A DNA stretch of 64,000 nucleotides from JAXGPP01 sp040766885 (GCA_040766885.1 JAXGPP010000011.1:248001-312000), one strand, 5' to 3'. Shown: positions 26,673 through 36,457, counted from the stretch's first letter. Notes: generated by a model not told the origin, from the letters alone. Numbers and translations: made by a program.

Positions 26673-28646
26673 TCAGTTTCGATTTTCGCGGTACATCGGC
26701 CGCTTGGGAAGGATGGCTTCGATCCGTTCGGGAGAAGCAAGCCCAACCTGCAGCAAGAACCGGCAGTACTGCTGCATCGAGAAGAAGCATTCCGGACGCA
26801 ATGCCTGCTGCAGATCGCTTGCCGGCGCACTGCGATCCACGAGGTCGCGAAGCTGGTCGGTGATGCTCAAGATCTCGAATACACCGAGACGCCCCTTCTC
26901 TCCGTCCAGCGGGCCGTCTTCGCGGTTGACGCCCCGCACGAGCTTGTCCCGTGTATCTTCCGCCACGATTCCGGCCTCGCAAAGCCGCTGGACGATCGGT
27001 TCCTCTGGATGTACGGGTTCGGTGCAACCCGGGCAGAGGCGGGGCACCAATTGCTGGCTGACCACACCGCGGAGCGCCGCCGCCAGCAGGTACGGTCGGA
27101 CCCCGAGATTTCGCAGCCGAACCAGTGTTTCCAGGGCTGAATACGTGTGCAGCGAAGAGAGCACGAGGTGCCCCGTGGTGGCCGCCTCCAGGCACATCGC
27201 CGCCGACTCCTGGTCCCGTATCTCACCCACGAGGATCACGTCCGGATCCTGCCGAAGCACCGTCCGCAGCAGGGAAGCGAACCCCAGGTCCTGTTCCCGG
27301 TTCACCTGCATCTGTGTGGCGAAACGCAGGTTATACTCGATCGGGTCTTCGATGGTCACCACGTTGATCCCGTGGTCTTGAGCCACAATGGTGTGCAGTC
27401 CGGCATAGAGCGTCGTCGTCTTTCCGGCGCCCGTCGGCCCCGTAATCAGTACCAGCCCGCTGGGATTCTCGAACAGTTCCGCGGCAAATCGGCCCGCCGG
27501 TCCGCATAGAATCAGGTTGTCCAGGCTCTCGAAGTCGGGGTTGGGCATGATCACGCGCACTACCGCCTTCTCGCCCCCTTCGCAAGGCGCCACGGCGATG
27601 CGAAACTCGACTCGCTGCTGGTCGGCTCGCACCACAAACCGGCCGTCCTGGGGCCGACGCGCATTGGCGATGTCCAGCTCCGAAATCACTTTCAGTCGCG
27701 AGATCACCTGATGCAGTCGCGCCGGCGGTATGCCCTCGTCAATCGTCATCAGCTTGCCGTCGATCCGCAGCCGAATACGTCCCCCCTCTTCGTCCGGCTC
27801 GACGTGGATATCGCTGGCGCCGCTGCGTATCGCCATGGTGATCCCCTTGCGCAGCAAGTCGCTTTCTTCCCGCTCCGACAGCAAGACCGCGTTGCCCGCG
27901 GGACTGACCGTCACCAGTTCTTCAAACGGAGTGTCCGGCGAGGCCAGGTCGACGTCCGGCCCCAGCAACCGCGCCGCGTGCCGCCGGAAATCATCTTCCG
28001 CCACCGCCACGAATTCGACGTGATATTGTCTCAGCACATCGCAGAGGAACGTCCGGCTCCGCGCGTCCTGCGGATCGACCATTGCCACCACCAGTCGGTC
28101 GTCATCCCGCTCCACGACCAGCGCCTGGCATAGCCGCGCGATCCGCGAGGGCAGAGTCTCTGCGGTGTATTCGAGCTTCGGGTAGGAGTCGAGCCGCACG
28201 AACGGCACCGTGGCGAACCTTTCAAGACTCTGGTCGACGGTGACCGCCAGTGAACTGTATAGCGCCCGCGCGAAGGCCGGCGATTTGTCGAACAGAGCGT
28301 CGATCGTCCCCTTGCTCAACACGATCAGCCGGCCCGGCTGCAGCGCGCGCACAAGAGCGGTCGTGTGCCGGCCGGTGACCACGGCGATCGCGCCAAAATA
28401 GTCGCCCGGCCAGAGCCGGGCCAGCTCTCGCTCAAACTCGCCGCTGCCGACCTGGTAGCTGACGCGGTATTCCCCCTCCACGATGATGAACAACTCGTTC
28501 TTTTCGTCTTCCGGCTCCACCAGCAGATCGCCAGCCGCGCACTCACGCACCTCGGCCGCCCGGGCTAACTGCATCAATTGCTCTTCCGGCAGCTTGACGA
28601 AGATCGGCACGGTGCGGATGAATGTCACTATCTCTTTGACTTCCAT
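26673..28646 (-). CDS. GspE/PilB-type ATPase with N-terminal cNMP-binding domain
   Basis: A 657-residue protein. Residues about 1-125 are a cyclic-nucleotide-binding-like domain (FVKLPEEQLMQLARAAEVRE, GDYFGAIAVVTGRHTTALVRA). About 150-245 is a MshEN/T2SSE-N-like domain. About 270-600 is the secretion ATPase: Walker A ITGPTGAGKTTT near 407, the Asp box TIEDPIEY, Walker B VGEIRDQE and the His box GHLVLSSLHTYSA. A CPGC pair remains of the usual four-Cys zinc module. ATG 28646 has GGAGG 5 bases upstream. No pilin, GspF or secretin gene is adjacent, so it is an orphan ATPase, perhaps signal-responsive. Confidence 0.9.
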   Translation of the reverse strand: MEVKEIVTFIRTVPIFVKLPEEQLMQLARAAEVRECAAGDLLVEPEDEKNELFIIVEGEYRVSYQVGSGEFERELARLWPGDYFGAIAVVTGRHTTALVRALQPGRLIVLSKGTIDALFDKSPAFARALYSSLAVTVDQSLERFATVPFVRLDSYPKLEYTAETLPSRIARLCQALVVERDDDRLVVAMVDPQDARSRTFLCDVLRQYHVEFVAVAEDDFRRHAARLLGPDVDLASPDTPFEELVTVSPAGNAVLLSEREESDLLRKGITMAIRSGASDIHVEPDEEGGRIRLRIDGKLMTIDEGIPPARLHQVISRLKVISELDIANARRPQDGRFVVRADQQRVEFRIAVAPCEGGEKAVVRVIMPNPDFESLDNLILCGPAGRFAAELFENPSGLVLITGPTGAGKTTTLYAGLHTIVAQDHGINVVTIEDPIEYNLRFATQMQVNREQDLGFASLLRTVLRQDPDVILVGEIRDQESAAMCLEAATTGHLVLSSLHTYSALETLVRLRNLGVRPYLLAAALRGVVSQQLVPRLCPGCTEPVHPEEPIVQRLCEAGIVAEDTRDKLVRGVNREDGPLDGEKGRLGVFEILSITDQLRDLVDRSAPASDLQQALRPECFFSMQQYCRFLLQVGLASPERIEAILPKRPMYRENRN

Positions 28647-28693
28647 GGCCGCCTCCACTGTCTATTGGACAATATTTGAGATGCCCTCGATCT

Positions 28694-31600
28694 TCACCCC
28701 TTTGGCTGCACCGGGTTGGCAAGTTGCTTGTCGACCGGCTTCTCGATCGGCGGCCAGTCGGTGGGTGTGTTAACCCGGAAATAGCGGGTCGTTGTTCGGC
28801 CTGACGCGATCTCGCGCGCGTCGACCTGCCACGTGCCGAATGCGTCGTTGCCGGCGATATCGAGCTTGACCTCCACCTTACCGCCGACAGCCCCGTAGTA
28901 GCCGCTGTACTCGGCCGGTCGCCCTTCGGCGTCGCGGATCGACAGATGCAGCGGAATGACCGCGTTGACCGGCTGATCGTCGGCACCCACGACTTCCACG
29001 CGAATCACGGCCGTCGTGCCGCGGTCTACGGCCGCGGGAGTCTGCACTCGAATCCCGCTCACGGCTTGATCCGATACCATGAACACTCGACCGTCGCAGG
29101 GCCCCAGTTCGACGTCGAACGCCAGCTTCCCGTCCTCCCGCCGAGTCGACACGGGGCGGCCGGCGACGAGGTCGTAGACATGGCCCGCCGGCCGGGTCAT
29201 GGTGATCGTCGTCGCCGATGGCAGGCCGTTCTCCATGACGATGCCGTGCTGGCCGACATACTGGCCGTACTCGCGGCGATCATTCACCACAAACACGTAG
29301 TCGGCCGACCCTCCCTGGCGACGGTACGGAATGATCTCCGGATTTGCACTGTCCACCGGCCACGTGTAGCGGCGGCCCAGCTTGGCACGCAGTTCGGCCG
29401 CGAGCGACACCAGCGCCGCTTTGTCCTGGTCGGCACGCCCTGTCCGCTGGTACGCCTGAAGTGCAATGTCAGGGGTGATCGCCGGGGCCAGACGCTCGTC
29501 GCCGATGACAATGCCGCCTTGGGCCTGAAATGCTCTCACGCGTTCGACGACCGATTGGGTAAGCACATCGCAATCCGGCATGACGAGCACCTTGTACCCA
29601 TCCAGGCCCCGCGCGACAATCGTCTCGTCGAACACGATCTCCGGCTGCAGGTGGGCGTAAAGCAGCACATGGTAGGCGTCGCCGGCCCAGGTGCCACCCC
29701 AGCCGAATGTCCCGCGGCCGGCAAACATCTCCGCGGCAAAGCTCTCCAGAAACGCCACGTCGCTCTTCGCGCCGGGCAACTCCAGCAGCGTCGGACCGAG
29801 TGGCCGGACCACCTCACTCACCAGCCGCGCCAGTTCCTCCTGGGTCTGCGGATGAGTGTAGCGGTAGCCGGCCGGTTCGTCCGTCGGAACGAGCGACTGC
29901 CAGCCATGATACATGATCCCCTTGATCGGCCGGGCAATCTTCGTCCAGAAGGCCTCCCTCAGGTGCATCGGCGCGATCGTAATGAACGGGGCGTCGGGCT
30001 GCTCCTGTTCCCAGCGTGCCTGGTAACCGGGCGTAGCGGCAGGCGTCTTTGGCTCCGGTGCCGTCTGGCCGCGATACCAGATGATCTGGGTCATCTTCAT
30101 CACCTGCTGTGGCGATTCAGCACCGGCCGCCAGCGCGAGCAACTCATCCGTCGCCACTCCGATCCGGATCGGATCTGGATAGGAGTACGTCCACTGCGAC
30201 AGCACGTCGACCTCGCCGCCGGAGCCGTACACGCTCGCCACTCGGGCCGCCGGGTCGTGATAGGTCCAAAGGTCGTCACGGCCCGTCGATTTGAGTCCGC
30301 GGACCAGTTGACTGTTGAGCCCGTTCCAGCCATCCCCCTCTTTCCAGTACCAGCGGTAGTACACATAGAGCGGGTGATCGTCGGGAATGACCCGCGACGC
30401 CGGAAACCCCGGCAACTTCTCGTAGCGCATGCCTCGCGGACCGCCGACCTCCGCCGGAATGCCAAAGCCGGCTTTCTGGCGGAATGCCGCGCGGTCGTGT
30501 TCGTGGAAACACGGCGCGGCATGGTCGCGAACTTCGGTGTGCACCATCGCCGCGCCGAACGCCGGGTAGCCGCCGTACGCCCGGGCCACCGACGCCCCGA
30601 CGTTGTAGCAGTACTGCGACAACTCGGGGATCAGGCCGCAGATGTCCTCCCGGCTTGTCGGCTTCCCGTCGCGGCCGACCCGACGCAACGCAAAGCGATT
30701 CCGCATGGCCGCACCGGGCGAAAGGCTGGCGACCACCGTTAGATCGTCGGCCAGTGCCTGATCGAGCATCCGCTTCACCTCAGCCATCTTCTCCGCGTTT
30801 TCCGGCTCGGTCGTCTGTCCCGCCTCCCAGATTCTGCTGTAATCGGCGCCCATACCCAGCACGTGGGTGAAGCCGATTCGCCGCAACCGCTCCGTTTCCT
30901 CCGGCACATTGCCGTAGACGCCCCACATGAGCACCGGAAACCGTGGCGGCTGTCGCGGCACGATGCGGACGTCAAACCGTTCCTCGCTTTCGTAAGGCTC
31001 GGGGCCGGGAACCGACATTCGGGCAATCAGCCGGTACGCATCCGGACGAATCGCCGTGTCGATCGGATACTCGATCTCGGCGGCGGCGCCCGGTTCGAGC
31101 GTCGGCACGGCCGATTGCTGCTCATTCAGTCCGGCAAGCGATATGGTCGCAGATGCCTGCTCCAGCGGCGCGCGCCCCAGATTCCTCACGCGAAACCTCG
31201 CCATCGCTCCGGGCTCTCCGCGAAGAAACACGCTGCGGTCGGAGATCCGCTCGAATGTTGCCCGGCGGTACTCCAGCGCTGCTGACGAAATGCGTACTTC
31301 GTCGATGAAACCCGGAAAACCGTGATAGTAACTGCCGATGCGGTCGCCGATCGAAACGGGATGCGTGCCGGGTGCGATGCTCTTCCGGCCCGCGATCTCC
31401 TCGCTCCCCCAGGGCTTCCCGTCGAGGAAAAACCGACCCGTACCGGCGCCATCGTAGGTGAAGGCGATGTGCCGCCACCGGCCAGGCTCAAACTCCGCCG
31501 GGTCGGAATGCCATGTCGACGAGTCCTTGCCGAACCCCAGGTTGGCCCGCAGCACGCGTGTGCCGGTGCGACCGGCATCGCCCAGGATCAACTGGTAGTC

Positions 31601-32020
31601 GGCATGCGCGACATACTTCTTGTCGATCAGGAATGACTCGGGATATCCCACCAGGTCCGGCTTCGGTTGGATCCACATTTCAATGCTGAAAGCGCCCGCC
31701 GGGCTCAGCGATGGATTGGCCGCCGCGCGCGCCCGATGCGGCTTGTCGGCGTCGGGCCAGCCGCGGAACGACTCCAGGCACGAGCCGAACCGCCCCGCTG
31801 GTGCGATCGTGGCGCCATCGAGCGCGAGCTTGTGCCCGTGCCCCGACGCATCCTCCAGTTCCGCTCCGCGATTGAAATGCCAAAGGGCGATCACGCGTGG
31901 ACCCGTGGCGTCGTCGCCCGAGTATTCGCCTTGCCATGGCTCACATCGGTCGATTTGCTCGGCGCCATCGGCCGCCAGGGTGATCAGCGCCAGGAGGAAA
32001 AGGGCAAGCGGTCGTCTCAT
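28694..32020 (-). CDS. Large exported LamG protein with TIM-barrel-like core
   Basis: A 1108-residue exported protein. Signal peptide at residues 1-19. About 40-245 is a concanavalin-type LamG domain (WHFNRGAELEDASGHGHKL, GAFSIEMWIQPKPD, GFIDEVRIS). About 360-720 looks like a glycoside-hydrolase TIM barrel (FPVLMWGVYGNVPEE, YCYNVGASVARAYGGYPAFG). About 740-920 resembles the GATase-like domain of GH42-type enzymes (YKVLVMPDCDVLTQSVVERV). The C-terminus is beta-rich. It could be a new carbohydrate-active family; catalytic residues are not certain. It sits between PPK2 and GspE genes on the same strand, close enough for one operon. Confidence 0.75.
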   Translation of the reverse strand: MRRPLALFLLALITLAADGAEQIDRCEPWQGEYSGDDATGPRVIALWHFNRGAELEDASGHGHKLALDGATIAPAGRFGSCLESFRGWPDADKPHRARAAANPSLSPAGAFSIEMWIQPKPDLVGYPESFLIDKKYVAHADYQLILGDAGRTGTRVLRANLGFGKDSSTWHSDPAEFEPGRWRHIAFTYDGAGTGRFFLDGKPWGSEEIAGRKSIAPGTHPVSIGDRIGSYYHGFPGFIDEVRISSAALEYRRATFERISDRSVFLRGEPGAMARFRVRNLGRAPLEQASATISLAGLNEQQSAVPTLEPGAAAEIEYPIDTAIRPDAYRLIARMSVPGPEPYESEERFDVRIVPRQPPRFPVLMWGVYGNVPEETERLRRIGFTHVLGMGADYSRIWEAGQTTEPENAEKMAEVKRMLDQALADDLTVVASLSPGAAMRNRFALRRVGRDGKPTSREDICGLIPELSQYCYNVGASVARAYGGYPAFGAAMVHTEVRDHAAPCFHEHDRAAFRQKAGFGIPAEVGGPRGMRYEKLPGFPASRVIPDDHPLYVYYRWYWKEGDGWNGLNSQLVRGLKSTGRDDLWTYHDPAARVASVYGSGGEVDVLSQWTYSYPDPIRIGVATDELLALAAGAESPQQVMKMTQIIWYRGQTAPEPKTPAATPGYQARWEQEQPDAPFITIAPMHLREAFWTKIARPIKGIMYHGWQSLVPTDEPAGYRYTHPQTQEELARLVSEVVRPLGPTLLELPGAKSDVAFLESFAAEMFAGRGTFGWGGTWAGDAYHVLLYAHLQPEIVFDETIVARGLDGYKVLVMPDCDVLTQSVVERVRAFQAQGGIVIGDERLAPAITPDIALQAYQRTGRADQDKAALVSLAAELRAKLGRRYTWPVDSANPEIIPYRRQGGSADYVFVVNDRREYGQYVGQHGIVMENGLPSATTITMTRPAGHVYDLVAGRPVSTRREDGKLAFDVELGPCDGRVFMVSDQAVSGIRVQTPAAVDRGTTAVIRVEVVGADDQPVNAVIPLHLSIRDAEGRPAEYSGYYGAVGGKVEVKLDIAGNDAFGTWQVDAREIASGRTTTRYFRVNTPTDWPPIEKPVDKQLANPVQPKG

Positions 32021-32071
32021 GATTCCTCTCCGGTTCGCGCCAGTCTTTGGTCGCCGCCTCTTGCCGCCCCG

Positions 32072-33562
32072 CTATTGCCTCCGCAAACGCTGCCCCAGGC
32101 TGTCGGCCACCGTTTGCAGGGCCTTGATGCGGGCATGGAGTTTGTCGTTGGCCTCGATGATCGTCCAGGGAGCCCGGGCCGTGCTCGTCTGGGCGATCAT
32201 GTCATCGAGAGCCACGCGGTAAAGATCCCATTTCTCGCGATTCCGCCAGTCCTCCTCCGTGATCTTCCATTGCTTCTCCGGATTGCCCTGGCGGGCTTCA
32301 AATCGCCGCAATTGCTCGGCGCGGTCGATGTGCAGCCAGAACTTCACGATCACCGCGCCAAAATCAGCGAGTTGCCGCTCGAACTCATTGATCTCGCCGT
32401 ACGCTCGCTGCCAGTCGTGGTCGCTGCAGTATCCTTCCACCCGCTCGACAAGCACGCGGCCATACCACGACCGATCGAAGATCGCAATGTGGCCCGCTTT
32501 CGGCACCGCGCGCCAGAATCGCCACAGGTAGGGCCGCGACTTCTCTTCCTCGGTCGGCGGTCCCACCGGCACCACTTCGTAGCCTCGCGGGTCGAGCGCC
32601 CGGGTGAGGCGGCGGATGTTTCCTCCCTTCCCCCCGGCGTCCCAGCCCTCGTAGATGATGACCGCCGGCACGCGGGCGACGTACAACTCATGCTCCAACT
32701 CGAACAGGCGTGCCTGCAATCGGCCCAGTCGATCGCGGTACTCGGCCGCCTCCAGTTTGCGATTGAGGTCGACCTGATCAAGCAGAGTCTTGCGCGCAAG
32801 CGTCTCGGCGTCCGGTTCGGGCATCGGCCGGCAGAGCAGCGCCGGAATGGTCCGGCGGCGCTTGATTTCCCGCTCAACCGCCTCGACGATGGTCTCGAGC
32901 ACCTTGAACCGCACGTAGCGGCGCTCGGTCGCCTCGACCACCGTGCAGGGCGTCGTCGCGGTGGAGGTCGCCTCCAGCATCGCGTCGGTCGCGGCGAGCC
33001 ACTCCTCATAGTGCCGATTCTGTCGCCGCGAGTCCGGCGTGACCTTCCAGGCGGTCGATTCATTCTCCTTCAGCCGCCGGAACCGTTTGCGCTGCTCTTT
33101 CTTGTCGATGTGCAGCCAGAACTTGATCAGCACCGCTCCCGACTCGACCAAGTGATGCTCGATGTCGCGGATGTCCTCGACCGCCCGTGGCGGCGATGCT
33201 CCTTTTCCGTTGCCCACCTTGTCGAACAGGGCGCGGTCGTACCAGGAACGGTCGAAGATCGCCCAGCCTCCCGCTGCCGGCAGCACTTGCCAGTAACGCC
33301 ACATCCACGGCCACATCCGTTCGACCGCCGTGCTGCGGACAAACGAACGCACCTTGAACCCGCGCGGGTCGAGCACCTGCGCCAAGGCGTTGATGGCGTT
33401 TCCCTTCCCGGCGGCGTCCCAGCCGTCAAACAGGATGATCACCGGGATCTTCAACTCCCGCGCCGCCCGCTGGCACCTCGCCAGCCGAGCTTCCAACTCC
33501 GGGTTCACGGAGTCGAAATCCTCTTCCGAGATCGTCTTGCCCAGATCGATGTTCTCGAGCAT
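32072..33562 (-). CDS. pap: Polyphosphate:AMP phosphotransferase (tandem PPK2 domains)
   Basis: A 496-residue enzyme with two PPK2 domains, which is the class II (Pap) layout that makes ADP from AMP and polyphosphate. Domain 1 has Walker A GWDAAGKG near residue 47 and DRSWYDRALF. Domain 2 has GWDAGGKG near 312 and DRSWYGRVLVERV. Length matches known Pap proteins. It begins 4 bases after the stop of the PIG-L gene, so both are probably translated from one message. The product would support energy or nucleotide recovery from polyphosphate. Confidence 0.93.
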   Translation of the reverse strand: MLENIDLGKTISEEDFDSVNPELEARLARCQRAARELKIPVIILFDGWDAAGKGNAINALAQVLDPRGFKVRSFVRSTAVERMWPWMWRYWQVLPAAGGWAIFDRSWYDRALFDKVGNGKGASPPRAVEDIRDIEHHLVESGAVLIKFWLHIDKKEQRKRFRRLKENESTAWKVTPDSRRQNRHYEEWLAATDAMLEATSTATTPCTVVEATERRYVRFKVLETIVEAVEREIKRRRTIPALLCRPMPEPDAETLARKTLLDQVDLNRKLEAAEYRDRLGRLQARLFELEHELYVARVPAVIIYEGWDAGGKGGNIRRLTRALDPRGYEVVPVGPPTEEEKSRPYLWRFWRAVPKAGHIAIFDRSWYGRVLVERVEGYCSDHDWQRAYGEINEFERQLADFGAVIVKFWLHIDRAEQLRRFEARQGNPEKQWKITEEDWRNREKWDLYRVALDDMIAQTSTARAPWTIIEANDKLHARIKALQTVADSLGQRLRRQ

Positions 33563-33566
33563 GGAG

Positions 33567-34493
33567 CTATTGCTTTCCCGCAGTGACCGGGAACATCTTC
33601 CGCAGCTCTTCAGCCGACGGCTGACGGCCGTATTCGCAAACCTGGAACGCCTCGGCGTACTTCACCGCCTTGCCCGCTTCTTCGCCGTAGATCTCGATCA
33701 GCTTTTCACGGAAACGGTTTGCCGTGTCGGCGGCGCGCCGCTTGAAATTCTCCCGCACCTGCTGGCGCTTCGCCTCGCGTTGCGCCTCGTTCTTCGGCGC
33801 CGTCTCGGCGCTGCCATTGGCGCCTCCCTCCACGAACTGCGACTCCATCAACGCCAGCCCCTCGGCCTTCTTGTCGACCACGCGATCGATGGCCACCACC
33901 ACGTCGGGCACGAACGGATTGGGTTCCTGGAAACGATCCTCGGAATACAGGAAGACCGGGTTCTTCTTCAGTGCCGGCACGTCCGGGCAGAAGAACGGCA
34001 CCGTCACCATGTACGCCGAGTCCTGCATCAGCACGCCCGTGTATCGGTGATCGGGGTGGTAATCGTTGGGTCGGTGTCCGATGACGATGTCGGCCTCGGC
34101 GCGGCGAATGGCCCGCGTGAACTCCTCGCGTGCTTCGAGCGTCGGCAGCAGTTCGCCGTCGTGGATGTCGAACACGATGCTCTTGGTGCCCCATAGCTTG
34201 CCGACCTCGCGGGCCTCGGCAATGCGGCGTTTCGCCAGCGCGCCTCCCGCCATCCTCCAGTGGCCAATATCGCCGTTGGTGGCCGAGACCAGCGTCACTT
34301 CGTTCCCCTGCTCCGTCCACAGGATCGCGGAACCGCCGGCGCGGATCTCAGAATCGTCCGGATGCGCGCCGAAGACGATGATCCGCAGCTTGCCGCCATC
34401 GTCCTCAGCCGCCTGCGCCCGTACTGGACCGACGGCCGCCAGAAGGAATAATCCTGCGAGGACGAAGCCGAAACGCCGGTACGCTGCTTGCAT
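33567..34493 (-). CDS. PIG-L family deacetylase, exported
   Basis: A 308-residue zinc-dependent N-acetyl hydrolase of the PIG-L/LmbE family. Signal peptide at residues 1-24. The AHPDDSE motif gives two metal ligands, and HRPNDYHPDHRYTG carries the later His ligands. ATG 34493 is preferred over a TTG five codons upstream because GGGAG lies 8 bases before it. Exported PIG-L proteins are frequent in planctomycetes and probably act on acetylated amino sugars; the substrate is unknown. First gene of the minus-strand group that includes pap. Confidence 0.92.
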   Translation of the reverse strand: MQAAYRRFGFVLAGLFLLAAVGPVRAQAAEDDGGKLRIIVFGAHPDDSEIRAGGSAILWTEQGNEVTLVSATNGDIGHWRMAGGALAKRRIAEAREVGKLWGTKSIVFDIHDGELLPTLEAREEFTRAIRRAEADIVIGHRPNDYHPDHRYTGVLMQDSAYMVTVPFFCPDVPALKKNPVFLYSEDRFQEPNPFVPDVVVAIDRVVDKKAEGLALMESQFVEGGANGSAETAPKNEAQREAKRQQVRENFKRRAADTANRFREKLIEIYGEEAGKAVKYAEAFQVCEYGRQPSAEELRKMFPVTAGKQ

Positions 34494-34559
34494 GGTCAGG
34501 TCTCCCAAATCAGGGTGATACGCCGGAAAGATATGCTCGACACGGCAGCATCATAGCAG

Positions 34560-34580
34560 GTGGCCAGCCCGCTTGGCCAC
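34560..34580. repeat. 7-bp hairpin between divergent genes
   Basis: GTGGCCA and TGGCCAC pair around a 7-base loop, upstream of both the PIG-L and HMA genes. It may be an operator. It lies 31 bases before the -24 element at 34611. Confidence 0.4.
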
Positions 34581-34610
34581 AGGGTGGGACCGCCGCCTGC
34601 TCTCCTCATC

Positions 34611-34626
34611 CGGCATACTGTTTGCA
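34611..34626 (+). promoter_or_regulatory. Sigma-54 promoter for the HMA gene
   Basis: CGGCATA, four bases, TTGCA. The GG and GC doublets are exactly 10 bases apart and the -12 half is perfect. It points to the HMA gene, whose start is 46 bases downstream. Confidence 0.55.
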
Positions 34627-34671
34627 GCCCTTTTTGACCTTTGCATCCATCAGTCACCAGGAGAGACGGCA

Positions 34672-34905
34672 ATGATCCCAGCCGACAAAAACGCGGCGGA
34701 AACACGGGAAATGACCTTGAACGTAGCCGGCATGACCTGCGGCGGTTGCGAGCGGGCCCTTTCGGCGGCCCTCAGCAGGCACCCGGCGGTCGAATCCGCC
34801 AAGGCCGACTCGAAAACGGGCCAGGTAGTTGTCCGGGTGCGCGGCGAGGTCGATCACGCCGAACTCGACGCGATCATTCGCGCCGCCGGGTATCAACCAG
34901 CGTAA
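34672..34905 (+). CDS. Heavy-metal-associated (HMA) domain protein
   Basis: A 77-residue single HMA domain, CopZ-like. The metal site is GMTCGGCE (C-x-x-C), and the beta-alpha-beta pattern around it is intact (MTLNVAGM..., VVVRVRGEVDHAELDAII). ATG 34672 follows AGGAG. Likely a cytoplasmic copper(I) or similar metal carrier, but no P-type ATPase or metal regulator is nearby, so its partner must be elsewhere. A sigma-54-type promoter match directly upstream is unusual for such a chaperone. Confidence 0.9.
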   Translation: MIPADKNAAETREMTLNVAGMTCGGCERALSAALSRHPAVESAKADSKTGQVVVRVRGEVDHAELDAIIRAAGYQPA

Positions 34906-35012
34906 GAGAGCCAAACCCGCCTGGTTTCCCGTTCACAGGTCGGACCGCGCACAACCGGGCCGACCAGCCTGGGCGGGCGTCCTCTTGGGCGCAGGCTTCC
35001 CTGGTGGCGGGC

Positions 35013-36095
35013 TCACGACGCTTTGTCGAAGTGCCGACGGAAGAAATCCAGCAGTTCGCTCTGCGGGTTCCCCTTGAACTCGTCCTGGTGGTGATAGACT
35101 GCCTCAATCCCCAGCCTGTCCATCGCTTCCTTCAACTTCAGGCCGAAAACCGGGTGGTGGATCCCTTGCCCCGGTTTGGCGTCCGCCGGCAGCGGACCAT
35201 TCGGTTCGTTATAGAACATGATCACCGGCGGATCGTCGGCCGTGAGGTGCTTGATCGCCGAAACCTCGTCGTAGAGCGGCACCCGGCTGGCATCGTCGAT
35301 TTCGTCAAGGTTCTTGATCCCATAGCACAGGTAGATCGACGGGTGTTCGTGGGCCCGGCCGCCAACCCACTCGCGGATCACGCGCGGATCGTAAGTCGTC
35401 TGGCCGCCAAGCGACCCCACGCAGGTCAAACGGGTCGATTGCCGCGAGATCGGATCGTCGCTGGAAGGATCGGCCATGTCGTCGTGAAACGCCAGCCAGA
35501 GCGAGATTCCCGCGCCGGCTGATCCGCCAAACGCCGCCACTCGTTCTTCGTCGAGGTTGTAGTCCTTCGCCTTGGCACGCAGAAACTGGATCGCCCTCGC
35601 ACCGTCGTGCTGCGGAGCCGGGAACGGCGCGGTGGTGACGAATCGATAATTGATCGAGGCAACCGAGATCCCTGCTTTGCGGGCCGCTTCGATAACGCTC
35701 GCCGAAATCTGCCGCTTGTCGCCGCCCACGAAGCCGCCGCCGTGGATGAATACCGCGACCGGCGTCGGCTTGTTTGACGGCGCGAGCCAGAGGTCGAGCA
35801 CATTCCGTTCGTGCGGTCCATAGCGGACATCCGCATGGGTCGGCGATGGCGCACTTTCGCCGCGAGCGGCGCTGCGTTGCGGCGACACGCGATCGCGGTA
35901 GGCTTGCGCCTCCGAGATGGTGAGCACGCCGTCGCGGTTGGCGTCGGCCGCGGGAAACCGTTCCAGCGCCCGCTGAAGTTGAGGGTTGTTCTTCGAGGTC
36001 AACTCCTGACCGATGGCAAGTCGCCGGCCGGGCAACGCCGTGGCCGCAACAAGTATCAACATCACGCCGGCAAGCATCCGGAACGAGCAAGGCAT
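35013..36095 (-). CDS. Exported alpha/beta hydrolase with EF-hand
   Basis: A 360-residue exported esterase-like protein. Signal peptide at residues 1-28. An EF-hand calcium loop, DANRDGVLTISE, lies near residue 50. The hydrolase core has HGGGFVGG (oxyanion), the nucleophile elbow GGSAGAG, and a C-terminal HH-DE segment with a possible catalytic His. It belongs to the alpha/beta-hydrolase fold-3 (HSL-like) group. ATG 36095 is chosen because AGGA lies upstream and the signal peptide starts there, although the frame is open to 36446. Possibly a carbohydrate or lipid esterase; the substrate is unknown. Confidence 0.88.
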   Translation of the reverse strand: MPCSFRMLAGVMLILVAATALPGRRLAIGQELTSKNNPQLQRALERFPAADANRDGVLTISEAQAYRDRVSPQRSAARGESAPSPTHADVRYGPHERNVLDLWLAPSNKPTPVAVFIHGGGFVGGDKRQISASVIEAARKAGISVASINYRFVTTAPFPAPQHDGARAIQFLRAKAKDYNLDEERVAAFGGSAGAGISLWLAFHDDMADPSSDDPISRQSTRLTCVGSLGGQTTYDPRVIREWVGGRAHEHPSIYLCYGIKNLDEIDDASRVPLYDEVSAIKHLTADDPPVIMFYNEPNGPLPADAKPGQGIHHPVFGLKLKEAMDRLGIEAVYHHQDEFKGNPQSELLDFFRRHFDKAS

Positions 36096-36457
36096 AACGG
36101 CTTTCCTGTTTATTGGGAGAGTTTGCTGGGACAGGAAGATGGGCAGACCCGGTATGGGTTGAACACCATTCTCGCCAATTGGTTCCGACCGTACGAGTCC
36201 GCCCCCTCCATTGTCGGGAGCAAGCACGCCGGGGCCGTGCTTTCGGAGAGAAAACGCAGCGCGGCCATCGTAGTCCGTCGGTCCACCAGGTGCGAGACAC
36301 CTTGGAGTGAGGTAGGATTCTACTGATCTTCGGATTGCGTGCGCATCAATGACGCGCGCAAAGAGACTCGGTCTTGTGGCCGCAAGAGTGGGGCCGCTTG
36401 ATTCGGACCAAGGCACGGCGGTTGTCGACACATGACCGGAAGACACGGATCGGCGCG

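Noticed and set aside
28946..30742. 598-codon open frame on the plus strand
   Set aside because: It is opposite the LamG protein and lacks protein-like composition (excess Arg, His and Pro).
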